Source: Ceratodon purpureus
Lineage: Eukaryota > Streptophyta > Bryopsida > Pseudoditrichales > Ditrichaceae
DNA length: 64,000 bases
Assembly (NCBI GenBank): GCA_014871385.1
Contig: CM026426.1
Location: 61,232,084 to 61,296,083 of the forward strand
Reading direction: 5' to 3'
This document shows, piece by piece, positions 37,526-49,220 of this stretch. A program made the position numbers and the translations under genes. Under the pieces are notes generated by a model. That model was not told the DNA's origin. It worked only from the letters and a program-made list of their open reading frames with translations, and ran no database searches. Numbering within the stretch: position 1 is the first letter of the stretch; each line of letters begins with the position of its first letter.

Positions 37526-39950
37526 GAGATCGATAGGGACAGTGGAGAGGTGTGGGAGAGTGACAAGGAGAGAAGAAGAGAATGAAGGAAAAGATAAAGA
37601 TGTGGGGAGCAAGGTTTAGGGGCACTTTATTCTGCTCAAGCTCTGTTAGTTTAGGAGTCAGGATGGGAACACGTTGACATAGAGACGTCATTGGGGATGT
37701 CTTGGGGGATGAGCCTTGTCAGAATAAACGATCATTCAGAGAGCGCACCAAGAATCACAGGTCAGACATTGGAACATGGAAGTGTAACGACAAGATGTAG
37801 GTGGATGGCTATACGCACCAGCTTGACTACTGCTGCCTCTTGGAGTGCGGCCATCTGGGTGGATCGGGTGCCTTTGCCCCTGGCAACTTTTCCCATTTTG
37901 TCTGACTTCATCTTGGACTCCTCCGTCGCCCTCTTTGCCACCAGGCAGTTCCACTGCTGGTCGGTCACTTCCGGTGGCTTCCGTACTTTCATGTCAATCA
38001 TCCTATTTAGCCGAAATCGGGTGTTGATCACGGTCTTGTTGATTTGTTTCACAATCCATGCCTGGTCGATGGTTTTGCGATTGCCTTCCCCCTTCACCTC
38101 CGAGGCTACAAAAGGCACATCCAATTAGCAAAAACTGTGTGTTAGTTCTACAATTCCCACATACAACTTATCATACAAGACAACACAAACAACATAGACA
38201 TGAGTTTGGAGAAGAATGCTAACCTGCATACACGCGCTCAAAAAATCGCTCCTGCACGTCCTCCTTCTGATTTGGAAAGTTAGTACAAGGATCCAAGTCC
38301 TTGCCAATGAGGCGGAGGTCCTCTTCAAAGACTTTCACCAAGGCACCAAACGGAATGCCTTTGGCATCCACGGTCAGCGGCTTCTTCCCCTACACCCGAT
38401 CACGCTCCATTGCTCGACGCAGCCCTGGAGGTGCTTCTTGCTCGTCAGACGTGTCGTTCTCTTCATCCTCCTCTGATTCTTCGTCATTGTCTTCCTCCTC
38501 CTCATACTCGGAGTGGGTGTGATATCCTTGGCTGTACAGCACAGAGACATAATCATGTTCGTCAGGACATGCCTGTGCTGTAATATTTCCCTAGAGACTT
38601 CTATCTACGCGCGCCGCTAACAAAGCACGCTCTAAGAGAAAGAGAAGGAGATTGTACGTACCTGATAGACGACCACAAACAACATGAGGAATGAAGGCCA
38701 CGACGGGGTTTTTAGGGTAGATTGAAACTAAGCAGCGTCCCTTGTCTTGGAAGACATCTGCCGAGACATATGGACGTCTTGAGAGACTTCTAGACATCCG
38801 CATGCCCTAATGGTTCCTGACCTCAACGCACCGCTAACAAGGCATACTCTAAGAAGAGCCATTGTCACCCTTACCTAACTCATCGCCAACTTTAGACGCC
38901 CCCAAGGAACGGCCACCATTCACTGCTCTAGGATTGGGACCATCTTTAATCGACGGTGTTTCGGCGCACATCTCCGAACACATGCGGACGTCTCTAGAGA
39001 CAGAAGGACGTCTCCATTTGCATTTTCTAAGACGCCTCCAGCAATATGGATTTTGATGCAATGAGAGACTCTCACAGAAATAGTTCAAGGAAACGCGATG
39101 GGTGAGACAATTACCTGAAGTCTTGCTAAAACTCCGGAGATGGCTCACGCGCTCTGCTCCTCTCTCTTGCGGGTCTAGAGCCGCGCGCCTCTTGCTTGTG
39201 CTTTGTTCTACGTTCCACCACTTGTTCCGCGACACCGCCGTCCCTTTCATTGAGCTCGTCGCCCCACCAAACACCTGGCGACCGCGGCCGCTTCTGCGAG
39301 CTCCGATGATGCTTCAGCATCCTGTGCCGCCGGGATGGCCACTCCTCGAAGGCCTCACCCCTCTTTTGCGGTACAAATCCACCAGACACAATCAGATGGA
39401 GACTACGACAAAGCAATAACAACAAGGACAATTCTAAGCTAATACCAACAGAAAAAAAAACACCTAGCGAGTCAATGTGGACTGTGTGGTGCGAAGACAG
39501 GTTGGAGCCCGGGGGAGTTCATGGCCTCCGGCAATGGCTTACGGCTCTTCTGCGTCCCGGATGAGTAGCTGCACCCCTCCGCAATCGCCCTGCAATGCCT
39601 GCGCACGCTCCAACTACGAGTTGTGTCTACTAGAATTAGCCTCCCATGGAGACACAACCATGTCGTAGGAAACAAGAGGACACGCCGCCGGTTTTAATGA
39701 GCATGGGGTGACTATGACCGTGCAAAGTCAGGACTCACCACCGTGGCGTGCCGGCACCCTATACCGTGGACGCAGGTGGCGACTAAACGGGTGACAGCAA
39801 TTACCTGTGGCGCACGCGGGTTTGGCGCAGGCGATGTAGGTGGCGCAGGTGCATCCAAGGGCTTCATCAAGCGCCCACTCCGTCCCAATTGAGTGGTGCT
39901 CTTTTCGGTCTTCTTCTTCATCGTTGCAGCAGGAGGAGAAACTTTCGTAT

Positions 39951-40698
39951 TCACCTCTACGAAATTGTTAAAAAACCTGGAGGGCTGCCTGCGTCACCTC
40001 ACACTCTTGTAGTGCTCCTGGTATAGTGCCTCTAAAACCTACAAGTCTATCGTGTTCTATGCATTCTGTGGTCACTCTCATGCTTGAATCACTCATATAA
40101 ACTACACTACCTTAGGGTTTTAGACACCCCCACCAAAATAATGTCGACCCGTTACATGGGCGCGTTCCTTGTACCAAGTCCATCATGCGGAACATTGAAG
40201 TGGTGGGACACGTGGATGAGAGATCATTGAAATTCCATCCCACAACTTTTCTGTCATAGAAGACATGCAGTGATGTCTTCTAAAACATCCATAGAGACAT
40301 CTTTATGGACACACTTCTGTTCATAATGACATCCATCCAGATGTCTCTTTTGACACAGTTATGTCTGTAGGGACATCGCCTTAGACATCTCAATACACAT
40401 GAAGACGTCATTGGTAACTTGTGAAACTCCAACGTGGGTCCGAGTCAAAGAAGTCGTATTCTCTGTCCTCGACACTTCTTATCAGATATAGGCGTCTCTG
40501 TTGACATGACAATTCACATGTCAGTTGTCACAATCATGTCTATGTATATATCTAAGAATATGTCCCCTATACATGGCAATGTAATGATATATATATTCTG
40601 CATTGAACTCTGCAGAACTTTAAAGCATGTGTGGTCTGATTAGGCCAATTAGTTCATGAACATACGTATTTGGCCTTACCCTGTTTCACAGCTAACGC
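39951..40698. other. Non-coding, GACATC/GACGTC-dense region between TnpA-like and tnp2 genes
   Basis: About ten GACATC, GATGTC or GACGTC words between 40260 and 40560. This is the likely upstream regulatory zone of the minus-strand TnpA-like gene. No gene seen. Confidence 0.55.
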
Positions 40699-40956
40699 AT
40701 GTTCAGCGTGTTGGATGAACAGATGCAGCCGGCGTGTCATGACACCGAGAAGGGGAAGTGTTTGTGTCCATGCGCAGGTTGTTGCATCCAGCGGTGGGGT
40801 AGTATAAGACCGCCGTGTATTTGTCCATTGCAGGTGAAGCGAACATTGGGGCTGGATTTTGCTATCCGCAAACAACGCCTATATTGCAAGTGTCGGTGGG
40901 TGAAGGGGCGGGTCCTCCCAAGCTGGATGTGCAAGTGCAAAATCAAAACCGGTTAA
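40699..40956 (+). CDS. Small Cys-rich ORF in CACTA element C
   Basis: An 85-residue frame with clustered cysteines (KCLCPCAGCC, PPCICPL, YCKCRW, MCKCKIK), suggesting metal binding. A possible splice site splits it after CICPLQ. No family recognised; it may be an exon of a larger element-encoded product. Confidence 0.35.
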   Translation: MFSVLDEQMQPACHDTEKGKCLCPCAGCCIQRWGSIRPPCICPLQVKRTLGLDFAIRKQRLYCKCRWVKGRVLPSWMCKCKIKTG

Positions 40957-41165
40957 TCTCTGGTGAGTTTCTATGACACCTATGGGTTACATGAAGTATA
41001 CATTTTGTGATGTCTTTGAAGATGTTCCTATGGACATCTTTAGGCATGGTGGACGTGTCTTAGTCATCTTGCAAGTCCAAGGAGCGCTGACATTGAGGTA
41101 GCGATGATCTTCTTCAGCCATATTCCAACGTTACAGGGCCTGCAAGCTATCCCGCTACTGTCAAC

Positions 41166-41507
41166 ATGGCGTTGCGTGAGGAGGGCTTGTCCGATGCTGA
41201 ATCGGTGGGAGAGTGCGCCGCACCGTACGAACATTATCCATTTGAAGAATATGATGTCCAGCTTGATGCATATCTTGAGAAGCTAGCATTTCTTCATAGT
41301 GAACACATGTATATCTATGAGCGTGGTTTATTAAATACCAAAGACTTTATGCCTGAGACTATTGACAATGTATACAACAAGAATATGTACAGCTTGTATT
41401 GGTTGTATGATGGTGGTTACCCTTTTGATATATGGGAGGACAACTATGACCAGTGGCTCTATGACCAAGTTTGTATTGCCATGAGTGAGGGAAATAATGT
41501 GTTGTGA
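41166..41507 (+). CDS. Acidic 113-residue ORF in CACTA element C
   Basis: It opens MALREEGLSDAESVGEC and is rich in Asp, Glu and Tyr (DNYDQWLYDQ), ending at a TGA at 41507. It lies between the two main element genes and starts after a GACATC-rich stretch. No domain recognised. Confidence 0.35.
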   Translation: MALREEGLSDAESVGECAAPYEHYPFEEYDVQLDAYLEKLAFLHSEHMYIYERGLLNTKDFMPETIDNVYNKNMYSLYWLYDGGYPFDIWEDNYDQWLYDQVCIAMSEGNNVL

Positions 41508-41859
41508 AGATATAGGTTTCTTACGTAGAGTACATGTTGAAGACTAAGGGGATTTTTGTTATTCATCCACATAGCCCATCATGTTATATATCGATGAAGG
41601 GGAACTGTTGGCAAATTCCAGCTGTAGTCCGCATTTTTGTACCAGACATCTGTTTTATGTATACAATACACTGATGTTTATAACACACATGAACAAATTA
41701 AAATGAGGATGCAAGATAGGAACTATCAGTGTTCAGCTTCAACATGTCTTTCTAAACGCGTGTGCGTCACCCAAGACATGACTATAGACGTGTTTTAAGA
41801 GCATATGACATTGTTTACCATGATGCCATTGCTTGGTTTTTTTCCCTTTTTTTTTTCTC
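41508..41859. other. Non-coding gap
   Basis: AT-rich, no gene or repeat pair seen. Confidence 0.5.
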
Positions 41860-42640
41860 TCCCACTCTCATCCCCCTTTCCCTCTTTATGTTTTACTCAT
41901 CTCCCTTCCCCTCTCCAATGTCCTTGCCCATCTCAGTTTTTTTTTTTTTTTTTTTTTTTTCTTTGTTGATTTTCATTATTTCTCCATCCTTCATCCCCCC
42001 CCCCTCGTACCCCCTCACACTTCCCCTTCTCTCCCCATCTTCCTTCTCTCCTTTTCTCTCCCCCTCCCATCTCTTCCCCTTCTTGAATCTCCACTATCCT
42101 TGCTCTTTTCGGTTTTTGTGTTTTATATTCTTTTTTTTTTTTTATTTTTTTTTTTGGCTTCTTTGCTGATTTTCTCCTTCCCTCGCACCCCCTCACACTT
42201 ACTCTTATCTCCTTTTCTCTCCCCCCTCCCCTCCCTTCCCCCTCTCCACTATCCTTGCTCTTTTTGGCTTTTGTATTTTTTTATTTTTTATTTTTATTTT
42301 TTTTTAAATTTTTTTTTGGCTTCTTTGCTGATTTTCTCCTTCCCTCGCCCCCACTCACACTCACCCTTCTCTCCTTTTCTCTCCCCCCTTCCCTCCCTTC
42401 CCCCTCTCCACTGTCCTTGCTCTTTTCGGCTTTTGTGTTTTGTGTTTTTTTTTTTTTTTTTTTTCTTCTTTGCTGATTTTCTCCTTCCCTCACCCCCCTC
42501 GCACCCCCTCAAACTCACCCTTCTCTCCTTTTCTCTCCCCCCTCCCCTCTCTTTCCCCTCTCCAGTGTCCTTGCCCATCTCAGTATTTGTTTGTTTGTTT
42601 GTTTTTTGTTTGTCACTCTCATTTCCGTAGAAACCTCCTC
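41860..42640. repeat. Inverted copy of the minisatellite (plus-strand pyrimidine)
   Basis: About five units of CTTCTTTGCTGATTTTCTCC, CACTCACCCTTCTCTCC, CCCTTCCCCCTCTCCACTGT and CTTGCTCTTTTCGGCTTTTG, separated by T-runs up to 24. These are the reverse complement of the 37.14-37.53 kb array, about 4.3 kb away. Confidence 0.88.
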
Positions 42641-42900
42641 ACACATCCCCCTTCTCTTCATCCTCCTCCATTTTTGCCAAATGTTGTCGCAGATAGAGAT
42701 TGTGACTGAGAAGCATCAATTTGCCTTTGGAAACGTCTATGTGTTTGCTACGACATAGTAACTCACGTCACGTCAGACAACTCGACAGTGCTCACAGACA
42801 CATCATTGCTTTGTCTTGCGGCTGGTATTTGTTGGGTTATTGGAGCTGATTTTGACATCTCTGCTTATGTTGTGTCTCTGATGGTAGGAGTTCAAGTGCC

Positions 42901-45900
42901 ATGAGCGGAGACGTCCGTCAGCGCGGTGCAAGAATCCGGCATGATGCTCAGGGGCGGACACTGCGTCACATCCCTCTCGATGACCTCATTCTGCAAACAG
43001 AGCTATGAGTGGCAACGACGGAGAAGATAACACAATACCGATGCCCTTGTCGCAACTGTCACGGAGGTCGAAGGAGGCGAATCTCCGTCATCCGAGACCA
43101 CCACGCAGCTGTGGGCACAGACCCCTTCTTGACAAACTCCCTCATTGGCGGCGACCCACCAGAGGGCTATCCACCGGATGGGATCTGGGTGGAAGACATG
43201 GCATACGACGACAATGTCGTTGACGATGCTCCCCAGGTTGGCAACAACGACGTTCTCCCAGACGTCGCTGAAGACGTCCCTGAACTGGATCATGTCGCTA
43301 ATGACGGAACTTTGCTAGATGAGTACCACGATCACTACGGCAAACCAAGGATTCTGGGAGCGAGTGTACTGTCCTCCTGGGGGTGGCACCCCCGGGAGCG
43401 AGGGCTTTCGATGTTCAAGGAGAGAGGGGACCAATCAGGTGTGTCGTTGTGTCCTGGTTTGAGGGGTTTTGCTCCCAGGAGTCGAGAGCAACTTCCAGTT
43501 CAATAGTTTTTACCTTGGCATGATGCCGTGGCCGCACCATGTGCTCTCTCGGGTGATTTACCTCGTCGAGTCTGTAACGAATGCTCTCTGTAAGCTGGAA
43601 TGCTCCCTCTTAGGATTTCTTCCCTTCTATGCAACGGAACGACATTCGATCTACGGATGGTGTTGAATTTTCCACTTCTGACATTTTAGAAGTTTTTTAA
43701 GAGCTCGGTGGAAGGATGCATGTGGCGATCAGGTGTTTATCGTTTGCTTTGTCCAATGTGCAATGATTAGGGTGCTTGTTAGGGTTTTGCTTGCCATTTG
43801 CTGCAGGTGCTGCCTGCGCGACGCAAGAGCACTCCTACCTGATCATTTGCTGGTCGATCATTTGCTTCACACGCAGTGGGAGCGTTTTGTCATCATTGTG
43901 ATTTTTGAGATGGCTTTCACGTCGAGGTGGATTCTGTGGTAGCTAGGGCTTTAATTCAGCAATTGATGTTGGCGGTAGGTAGATGCGAAGAAGTGTTCAC
44001 GTTTGTGCTTAGGGCGCTCGTTTCCAGGATCAATGAGCTAAACGATACGGACTGGAGAATATTGTTTGGTGTTGACACAATTGGCATGTTGGAAACATGT
44101 GGTCTGCCATCGCTTGGAATGTCACTAGGTGATTCTTTTGCCCATGATTTCGCTTTTTTAGTGTTTACTCGCATCCTTGTCCTGAACCATTCGATCATGA
44201 AGGGTTTGTTCAGGATATGTCAATGGTATTTTGACAACAAGCGGCACAATTGAGTGTGTGCACAGCCCCCGTGGATGGTGGGCATGGGCCGTCTGCACCG
44301 TCCCCGAACTACGAGAGTGCACCTCAAATGCAGGTATGGTTCACAATTCCATTGCTGGCTGGTTCACAATTTATGTGTTGGATTATGTTATTTTTAATTT
44401 CTGATTCATGTTCGGAAAATGGTTATATTCAACCAATTTATTGTTTCAGGGATGATAAACATATGAAGCACTTGAAAGCTGCTGCCTTCAAGTAGAGTAT
44501 CGTTGGAAACCCACCGTAAACTTACTGTAGGCAACGGTGGCGACTTCTAGTTCCAATCAGCAGCCAAAGGCAAAAGAGGAAAGAAGTGTGACCTACTTGG
44601 GATGGTTTAATTGTCGACAATACAAACTTGATACATTGACTGGTTAAATAAAACCATTTGCTTCACCACAAGTGGCAAGATGACGAAAAACAGTGAAGGA
44701 GAGAAGTCACTTCCAACTCCCACTTGTCCTCACGACAATGAAACTGCACAATCCAAGAACCATAGATTACAGACGAGAGACCACCACTTGGCAAAGCTGG
44801 ATTAGTAACGGTGCTACGAGGTAAAACTCAGAACAGGTAAAATTATTCGGATTCCGCGGTTACCATGACGAAGGAGAGCAGACTCGGGAGCCTGCTCTCG
44901 GGAGCAAGAGCCCCAGCTCCCCGCCCAACCCCCAGGTGCTGGAGTTTGGCGTAGTGGATGTCAAGAGGCAAGTCATGGAGGCCCTCGGCCGTGGCGATGC
45001 TCTCCATAGGGATGCTGGAGTTGAGCCTAATCTTTTGGCCGAAGATGACCTCGATCATGACAGTGTTGATGGACTGCGGCGTCTCTATGAGCAGGCTACA
45101 ACTGCCCTGTATCGAGGATCAAAGACAAGCGTTGTGTCTGTAACCATTGTCATCATGAACATGTGTGTGGTCTTCGGTGTGAGCAACAGCTTTGCCACGG
45201 AATTGTTGCGCTACTTGGCGGAGGACCTTCTTCCAGCAGGCAATAAGCTTCCAAATAGTCATTATGCTGCTGCAAAGTCAATTCGCAAATTGGGGCTTGA
45301 GTACAACAACATCCATGCATGCCCTGATGGTTGTGTATTATATGAGGGTGAACACGCAGACTTGCACACATGTCCAAAGTGTTCAAAATCCCGGTGGTTA
45401 GAGGGTACTGATTCTATCCCCTCAAAGGTGATCCGCCACTTCCCCCTTATACCCCGCTTGAAACGGATGTGGCGCTCACCAGAGATTGCTAGCATGTTGA
45501 CGGGTCACACGAAGCATGTCAGCGAAGACGGCATCATGCGGTCTGTAGTTGACAGCCCCGCATGGAAACACATCGACCCAGAGGGCGTCTTCGACAACTT
45601 CGGAGCAGACTCACGGAACATGCGTATGGCTTTAGCGACAGATGGTGTCAATCCTTTCAAGTTAAACAACACAAACTGGTCCACGTGGCCAGTGCTCATT
45701 TTGCTATACAATTTGGAGCCATGGTTTGTGACAAAGAAGTTCTTCATTTCGTTGTGCATATTGATCTCAGGGAAGCGATCACCAACTGCAGCAAATATTG
45801 GCGTGTTCATTCGACCATTGTTGAATGAGTTGCATCAGCTCTGGCAAGGTGTCCCAGCACTTGATTTCACTCAGCCCGTAGGGTCTCGACGCTTCAATCT

Positions 45901-47585
45901 CCGAGGTTTGCTCATGTGGACTATCTCAGATTTTCCGGCATATGGGCTCATCTCAGGTTTATGCTGTAAGGGATATAAGGGATGTCCTTCTTGCGGCCTA
46001 GAAACAGATGCTAGATCTGCAAAGACAGGAGATCTGCGTCCAGATTGTACCACTCGTGGCTTGAAGATTGTGTTTGGGGGTACACGTCGTTATCTTCCCC
46101 GTCACCATCCATATCGGCGAAACACGCGGTTCAATGGCAACCGCGAGACACGGACAGCACCTACAATCATGTCAGGATTAGACGTCATTAGGTATGCTGC
46201 GTGGCGGCAGTCATACCTAGACCTTGGTGGCAGGGAAGGAGGCCCAAGTGACCCCGTGCATATCACGAGCGTTAAGCGGCTAAGCGTGTTCTTTGAACTC
46301 CCTTATTGGCAGGTCAGTGGAGAATGACTACTCTACTTGAATGTTTTCCTAAGCACAACAACGTTGTTGCAGACAGTGTTTACATTGTCGCGTTTCCTGT
46401 AGATGTCTTTGTGGACATCAGGATGTCTCAAAGGACGTTTATTTTGACAAGCACTGAAGATGTGCTCACTGTCGACACTGGTTGGCAACATGTAGTCCTT
46501 CTAATGACTTTGGTTGCTAATAAATGAAGTGGACATCTTAAGAGCATCTAAAGATTCAACACGTCCTAGACGTCATGCACTACAAGAAGAACCTATGCGA
46601 GAACATTCTAAAGACTCTCTTTGGAATGAATGATAGTCCTGGGAGTCGCCAAGATGTGGAGGACTTGAACATACGAGAAGAATTATGGTTGCAACCTCCA
46701 CAACGCTGAGGAGACGAGTACTATATGCCGCAAGCCCCATACATCTTGAAGCCCGAGGAGAAGCAAGAATTTGTGAACATAGTGTCCAGTATCCGCACTC
46801 CAACCAACTACGTGGGGGCAATTCACAAACGATTGGCGGATGGGAAATTGCAATACGTGAAGACTCACGACTATTATGTTCTCATGCAACAGGTACGCTA
46901 TTGATTTCTTCACATGTGGAATTCTTGCTGGAGAGAAGTTTGTAGACCAATTCTGTCAAAGACGTATTCCCAAACGTTGTCACGTTTACTGAAGGACATC
47001 CTACAGAACGTTCTTTTGTATGCCTACATAGTGCTATTGAATACGACATTGTAATGTTCCGGTATACATGGTTGATGTTCCTGAGGACATATATAGCAAT
47101 AGGTGGCACACATACGTAGGACTGCTAGGTTTCAATTGTTCCTACTTCTTTCCTTGTAACAGTTTAACATGTGATGTTTCCATGGTGTCCATCTTGTAGA
47201 TACTCCCTGTGGCTATCCGCAACTTGTTGGGCGAAGAGGTGCGCATAGCCATCATCAAGATGTGCCGAGTAATTCAATGTATTTGTGGGAAAGAGGTACG
47301 AGCAGACAGCAGTGACGCGCTCATGCGAGATGTGATCATGGCATCCTGCGTGCTGGAGAAGGAGTTTCCTCCCACATTTTTGAATGTGATGATACATCTC
47401 TCCGTGCATCTTGTGGAGCAATTGTTCATATGTGGGCCAGTCCATTGCAGGTGGATGTATCCAATTGAGAGGTACATGAAGACGCTGAAAGACTATGTTA
47501 GGACACAGGCACATCCAGAAGGGAGTATTCCAGAAGGGTATCGTCTGCAAGACACACTTGGCTTCTGCACAAAGTACATGAAGCG
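42901..47585 (+). pseudogene. CACTA (En/Spm) tnp2 transposase C, N-terminal to DUF4218 part
   Basis: It starts at ATG 42901 (MSGDVRQRGARIRHDAQGR), meets a TGA after LILQTEL, then YRCPCRNCHGG (zinc-like N-terminal motif). After a 1.5-kb interruption the tnp2 core runs 44936-46315: LRYLAEDLLPAGNKLP, LEYNNIHACPDGCVLYEG, LATDGVNPFKLNNTNWSTWP, LLMWTISDFPAYGLISG, YKGCPSCG and RRYLPRHHPYRRNTRFNG. An intron (about 46313-46570) leads to DVMHYKKNLCENILKTLFG with a TGA near 46708. Another (46883-47199) leads to ILPVAIRNLLGEE, MIHLSVHLVEQLFI and MYPIERYMKTLKDYVR (DUF4218). The frame stops at 47585 because a 14.27-kb MULE is inserted after KYMKR; it resumes at 61863. Best preserved of the three tnp2 copies. 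Confidence 0.9.
43362..44935 (+). other. 1.5-kb intron or insertion within tnp2 C
   Basis: It separates DEYHDHYGKPRILG from LEFGVVDVKRQVME. The right border, CCCCCAG before GTGCTGGAG, could be a splice acceptor and GATCAGGTGTGT near 43437 a donor, so it may be a native intron. It contains a 108-residue frame at 43927-44253 of unknown origin. The near-identical GGGAGC words at both ends do not form a clear target duplication. Confidence 0.45.
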
Positions 47586-47640
47586 GACGTAGCTTGTACG
47601 TGAGCGGAGATTTGGAGAGCGGAGAGCACAGAATGAGGGA
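47586..47640 (+). repeat. Left terminal inverted repeat of the MULE
   Basis: Contains GTACGTGAGCGGAGA and GGAGAGCGGAGAGCACAGAA. It pairs with 61792-61851. A further inverted match, GACCCTATAACCGTGG, lies at 47748-47763 with its partner at 61748-61763. Confidence 0.85.
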
Positions 47641-48516
47641 CATAACCTAAAAATAGCACTTTTTTTACTAAAAATAAAACTTAAATTTAGAAGATTCGAA
47701 TATTCTCAGTATATTTTTAGAAAGTTACTTATTTTAGTAATTTAATTGACCCTATAACCGTGGAATAATTACAGTATTTTCATTGAATTTGTAGTTCGTT
47801 TGCTCTTCTCTTGGTGATTAATTTTTGTACGTGCACCAATTACTATGCTCCAGCTCCTTCTAACTTGTTCAGGCATACATTAATTCCCCTTACCTCCTCA
47901 CATTTATATGCAAATTACTCCTTAAAATGTATTGGTATTGAACCTCTTAAGAGGGATCAAGTAACATTCAAAATCGTAACATTTTCTTAACATTGGTAGA
48001 AATCATTCGCCATAGTCTACATGCCTTTCAACTTTTTTATTTTTTTTTATTTTTTATAATTGTCTTCTACTTTTTATTAACTTCCTCTATTTTATCTATC
48101 TTGTTAAAGGGGTCAAAAGAGTCCTTTCATTGAATTTTCTCTTTCATTTTATTTTCTCTTTCATTTTCTTAATTTCCTTCATATTATTTTCAACCTTAAT
48201 ATTTATTTTTACTTTGATTTACTTTTATTTTTTCAAATTCATTTTTTATAAATGTTTTTTTTTTTTTTTTTTCCTATTATAATTTCATTTTTTTTTTTTT
48301 TAATTTTTTAATTTGAAATGGTAAATGACTTCTGCTCAACCCTCATCCTTTTCTATTCAGTTTAGGAGGATGAAAACTTCTAAACGAATGAAAAGCCGAT
48401 TTTCAAGGGCGCCAAGCATCTTCTTCAGGGATATTTAAGATTAGATTATAGAATGTCTCTTCCTCTTTTGTGTTGGTGTTGTGTGAAGCTCTTTTCCGTA
48501 GTGCGGGACATCAGTT
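47641..48516. other. AT-rich left subterminal region of the MULE
   Basis: Many T- and A-runs (47990-48320), no gene. It probably includes the promoter of the ORF at 48517. Confidence 0.6.
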
Positions 48517-48969
48517 ATGGAAGACGTCAAAGATATTGTTGTTTCACTTGCTGATGATGTTTGTCGATTTCAACCATATGTTGAGGTGGAGGACGAAGAA
48601 GAGGTGATGGCCAACAGCCAAGGGCGTCCTTTGACAACGGATGTTGACGTGCAACCGGATGTAAGAACTGACCCTCCACGTTCAGAAAATTCGGATGATA
48701 TCAGAGTGCTAGAGGAGGACGCAGATGTGCCTTTGCAACCTCATGCATACTCTAAGGTTGGAAAGATCCCAAGGGGAACCTATTCCAGGGAATCAGTGAA
48801 TCGGAGGCGGAGAGGTGGGCCATTGCTGAAACGTTCATACCAAGGACACTTGCCAAGTGTGGGAACGAAGGTGAACGCAAATGTAGTTTGTCCTGCAGTA
48901 CAGTCAGAGATTCGCAGCCCTGCTGATAGTGTAGTGGGCAACCCTAAACGTGTTAGGTTCAAAGATTAG
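48517..48969 (+). CDS. Unknown 150-residue MULE-encoded ORF
   Basis: It starts MEDVKDIVVSLADDVC and ends NPKRVRFKD before TAG. The first half is acidic (VEVEDEEEVM) and the second basic (SVNRRRRGGPLLKRSY). It lies inside the MULE next to its left end and converges with the transposase gene. No domain recognised. Confidence 0.5.
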   Translation: MEDVKDIVVSLADDVCRFQPYVEVEDEEEVMANSQGRPLTTDVDVQPDVRTDPPRSENSDDIRVLEEDADVPLQPHAYSKVGKIPRGTYSRESVNRRRRGGPLLKRSYQGHLPSVGTKVNANVVCPAVQSEIRSPADSVVGNPKRVRFKD

Positions 48970-49220
48970 AACATCTAATAACAAGTATATGTTTGCTGTA
49001 ATAAAGAATGCATGTCAGCGGATACGAGGTATATAGTGCACTTGTTCAAGATAGAATGTATTGAAATAGAATGCAATCAATGTGAACGACAAAGCCTTTA
49101 TAATGAAAAAGTCAATACAGCTTCTGTATTGCTGACTTGGTACATGCGATAATAGTAAAATCATTCACTATATGATCAATGGCCATAGTGGAAATGGCAG
49201 TTCTAAAGAAGGAGTGCTAC

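Larger units (their letters stand above)
35650..39950 (-). pseudogene. TnpA/Transposase_24-like gene of CACTA element C
   Basis: It starts near 39920 (MKKKTEKSTTQLGRSGR, Pro-rich, then a GTAATT donor). Further exons lie at 39670-39475 and 39430-38850 (basic, weaker). The acidic block YEEEEDNDEESEEDEEND is at 38510-38440, and GKKPLTVDAKGIPFGALVK...RFFERVYAG is at 38400-38226. The core 38110-37800 has NTRFRLNRMIDMKVRKPP, TDQQWNCLVAKRATEESK and KMKSDKMGK, the Plant Transposase (Ptta/En/Spm) pattern. A coiled coil (LEARLEACNTRLESKMDESH) and acidic tail follow at 36950-36462, then a basic Pro-rich exon at 36075-35650. One TAG after MERDRV (near 38395) and uncertain early exons mark decay. In CACTA elements this second protein binds subterminal motifs. 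Confidence 0.6.

Noticed and set aside
37025..37691. Long open frames in the minisatellite
   Set aside because: They encode only Ser/Pro/Phe/Leu low-complexity sequence from purine-pyrimidine repeats and exist in several frames.
41762..42709. Long open frames of 135 and 265 residues in the T-rich array
   Set aside because: Same low-complexity cause as the inverted array; no start context or homology.
46571..46590. CACTACAAGAAG as a CACTA element terminus
   Set aside because: It encodes HYKK within DVMHYKKN, a conserved part of the tnp2 protein.
48517..48969. VANA-like anti-silencing gene
   Set aside because: Size and position in the MULE are suggestive, but no recognisable sequence feature supports it.
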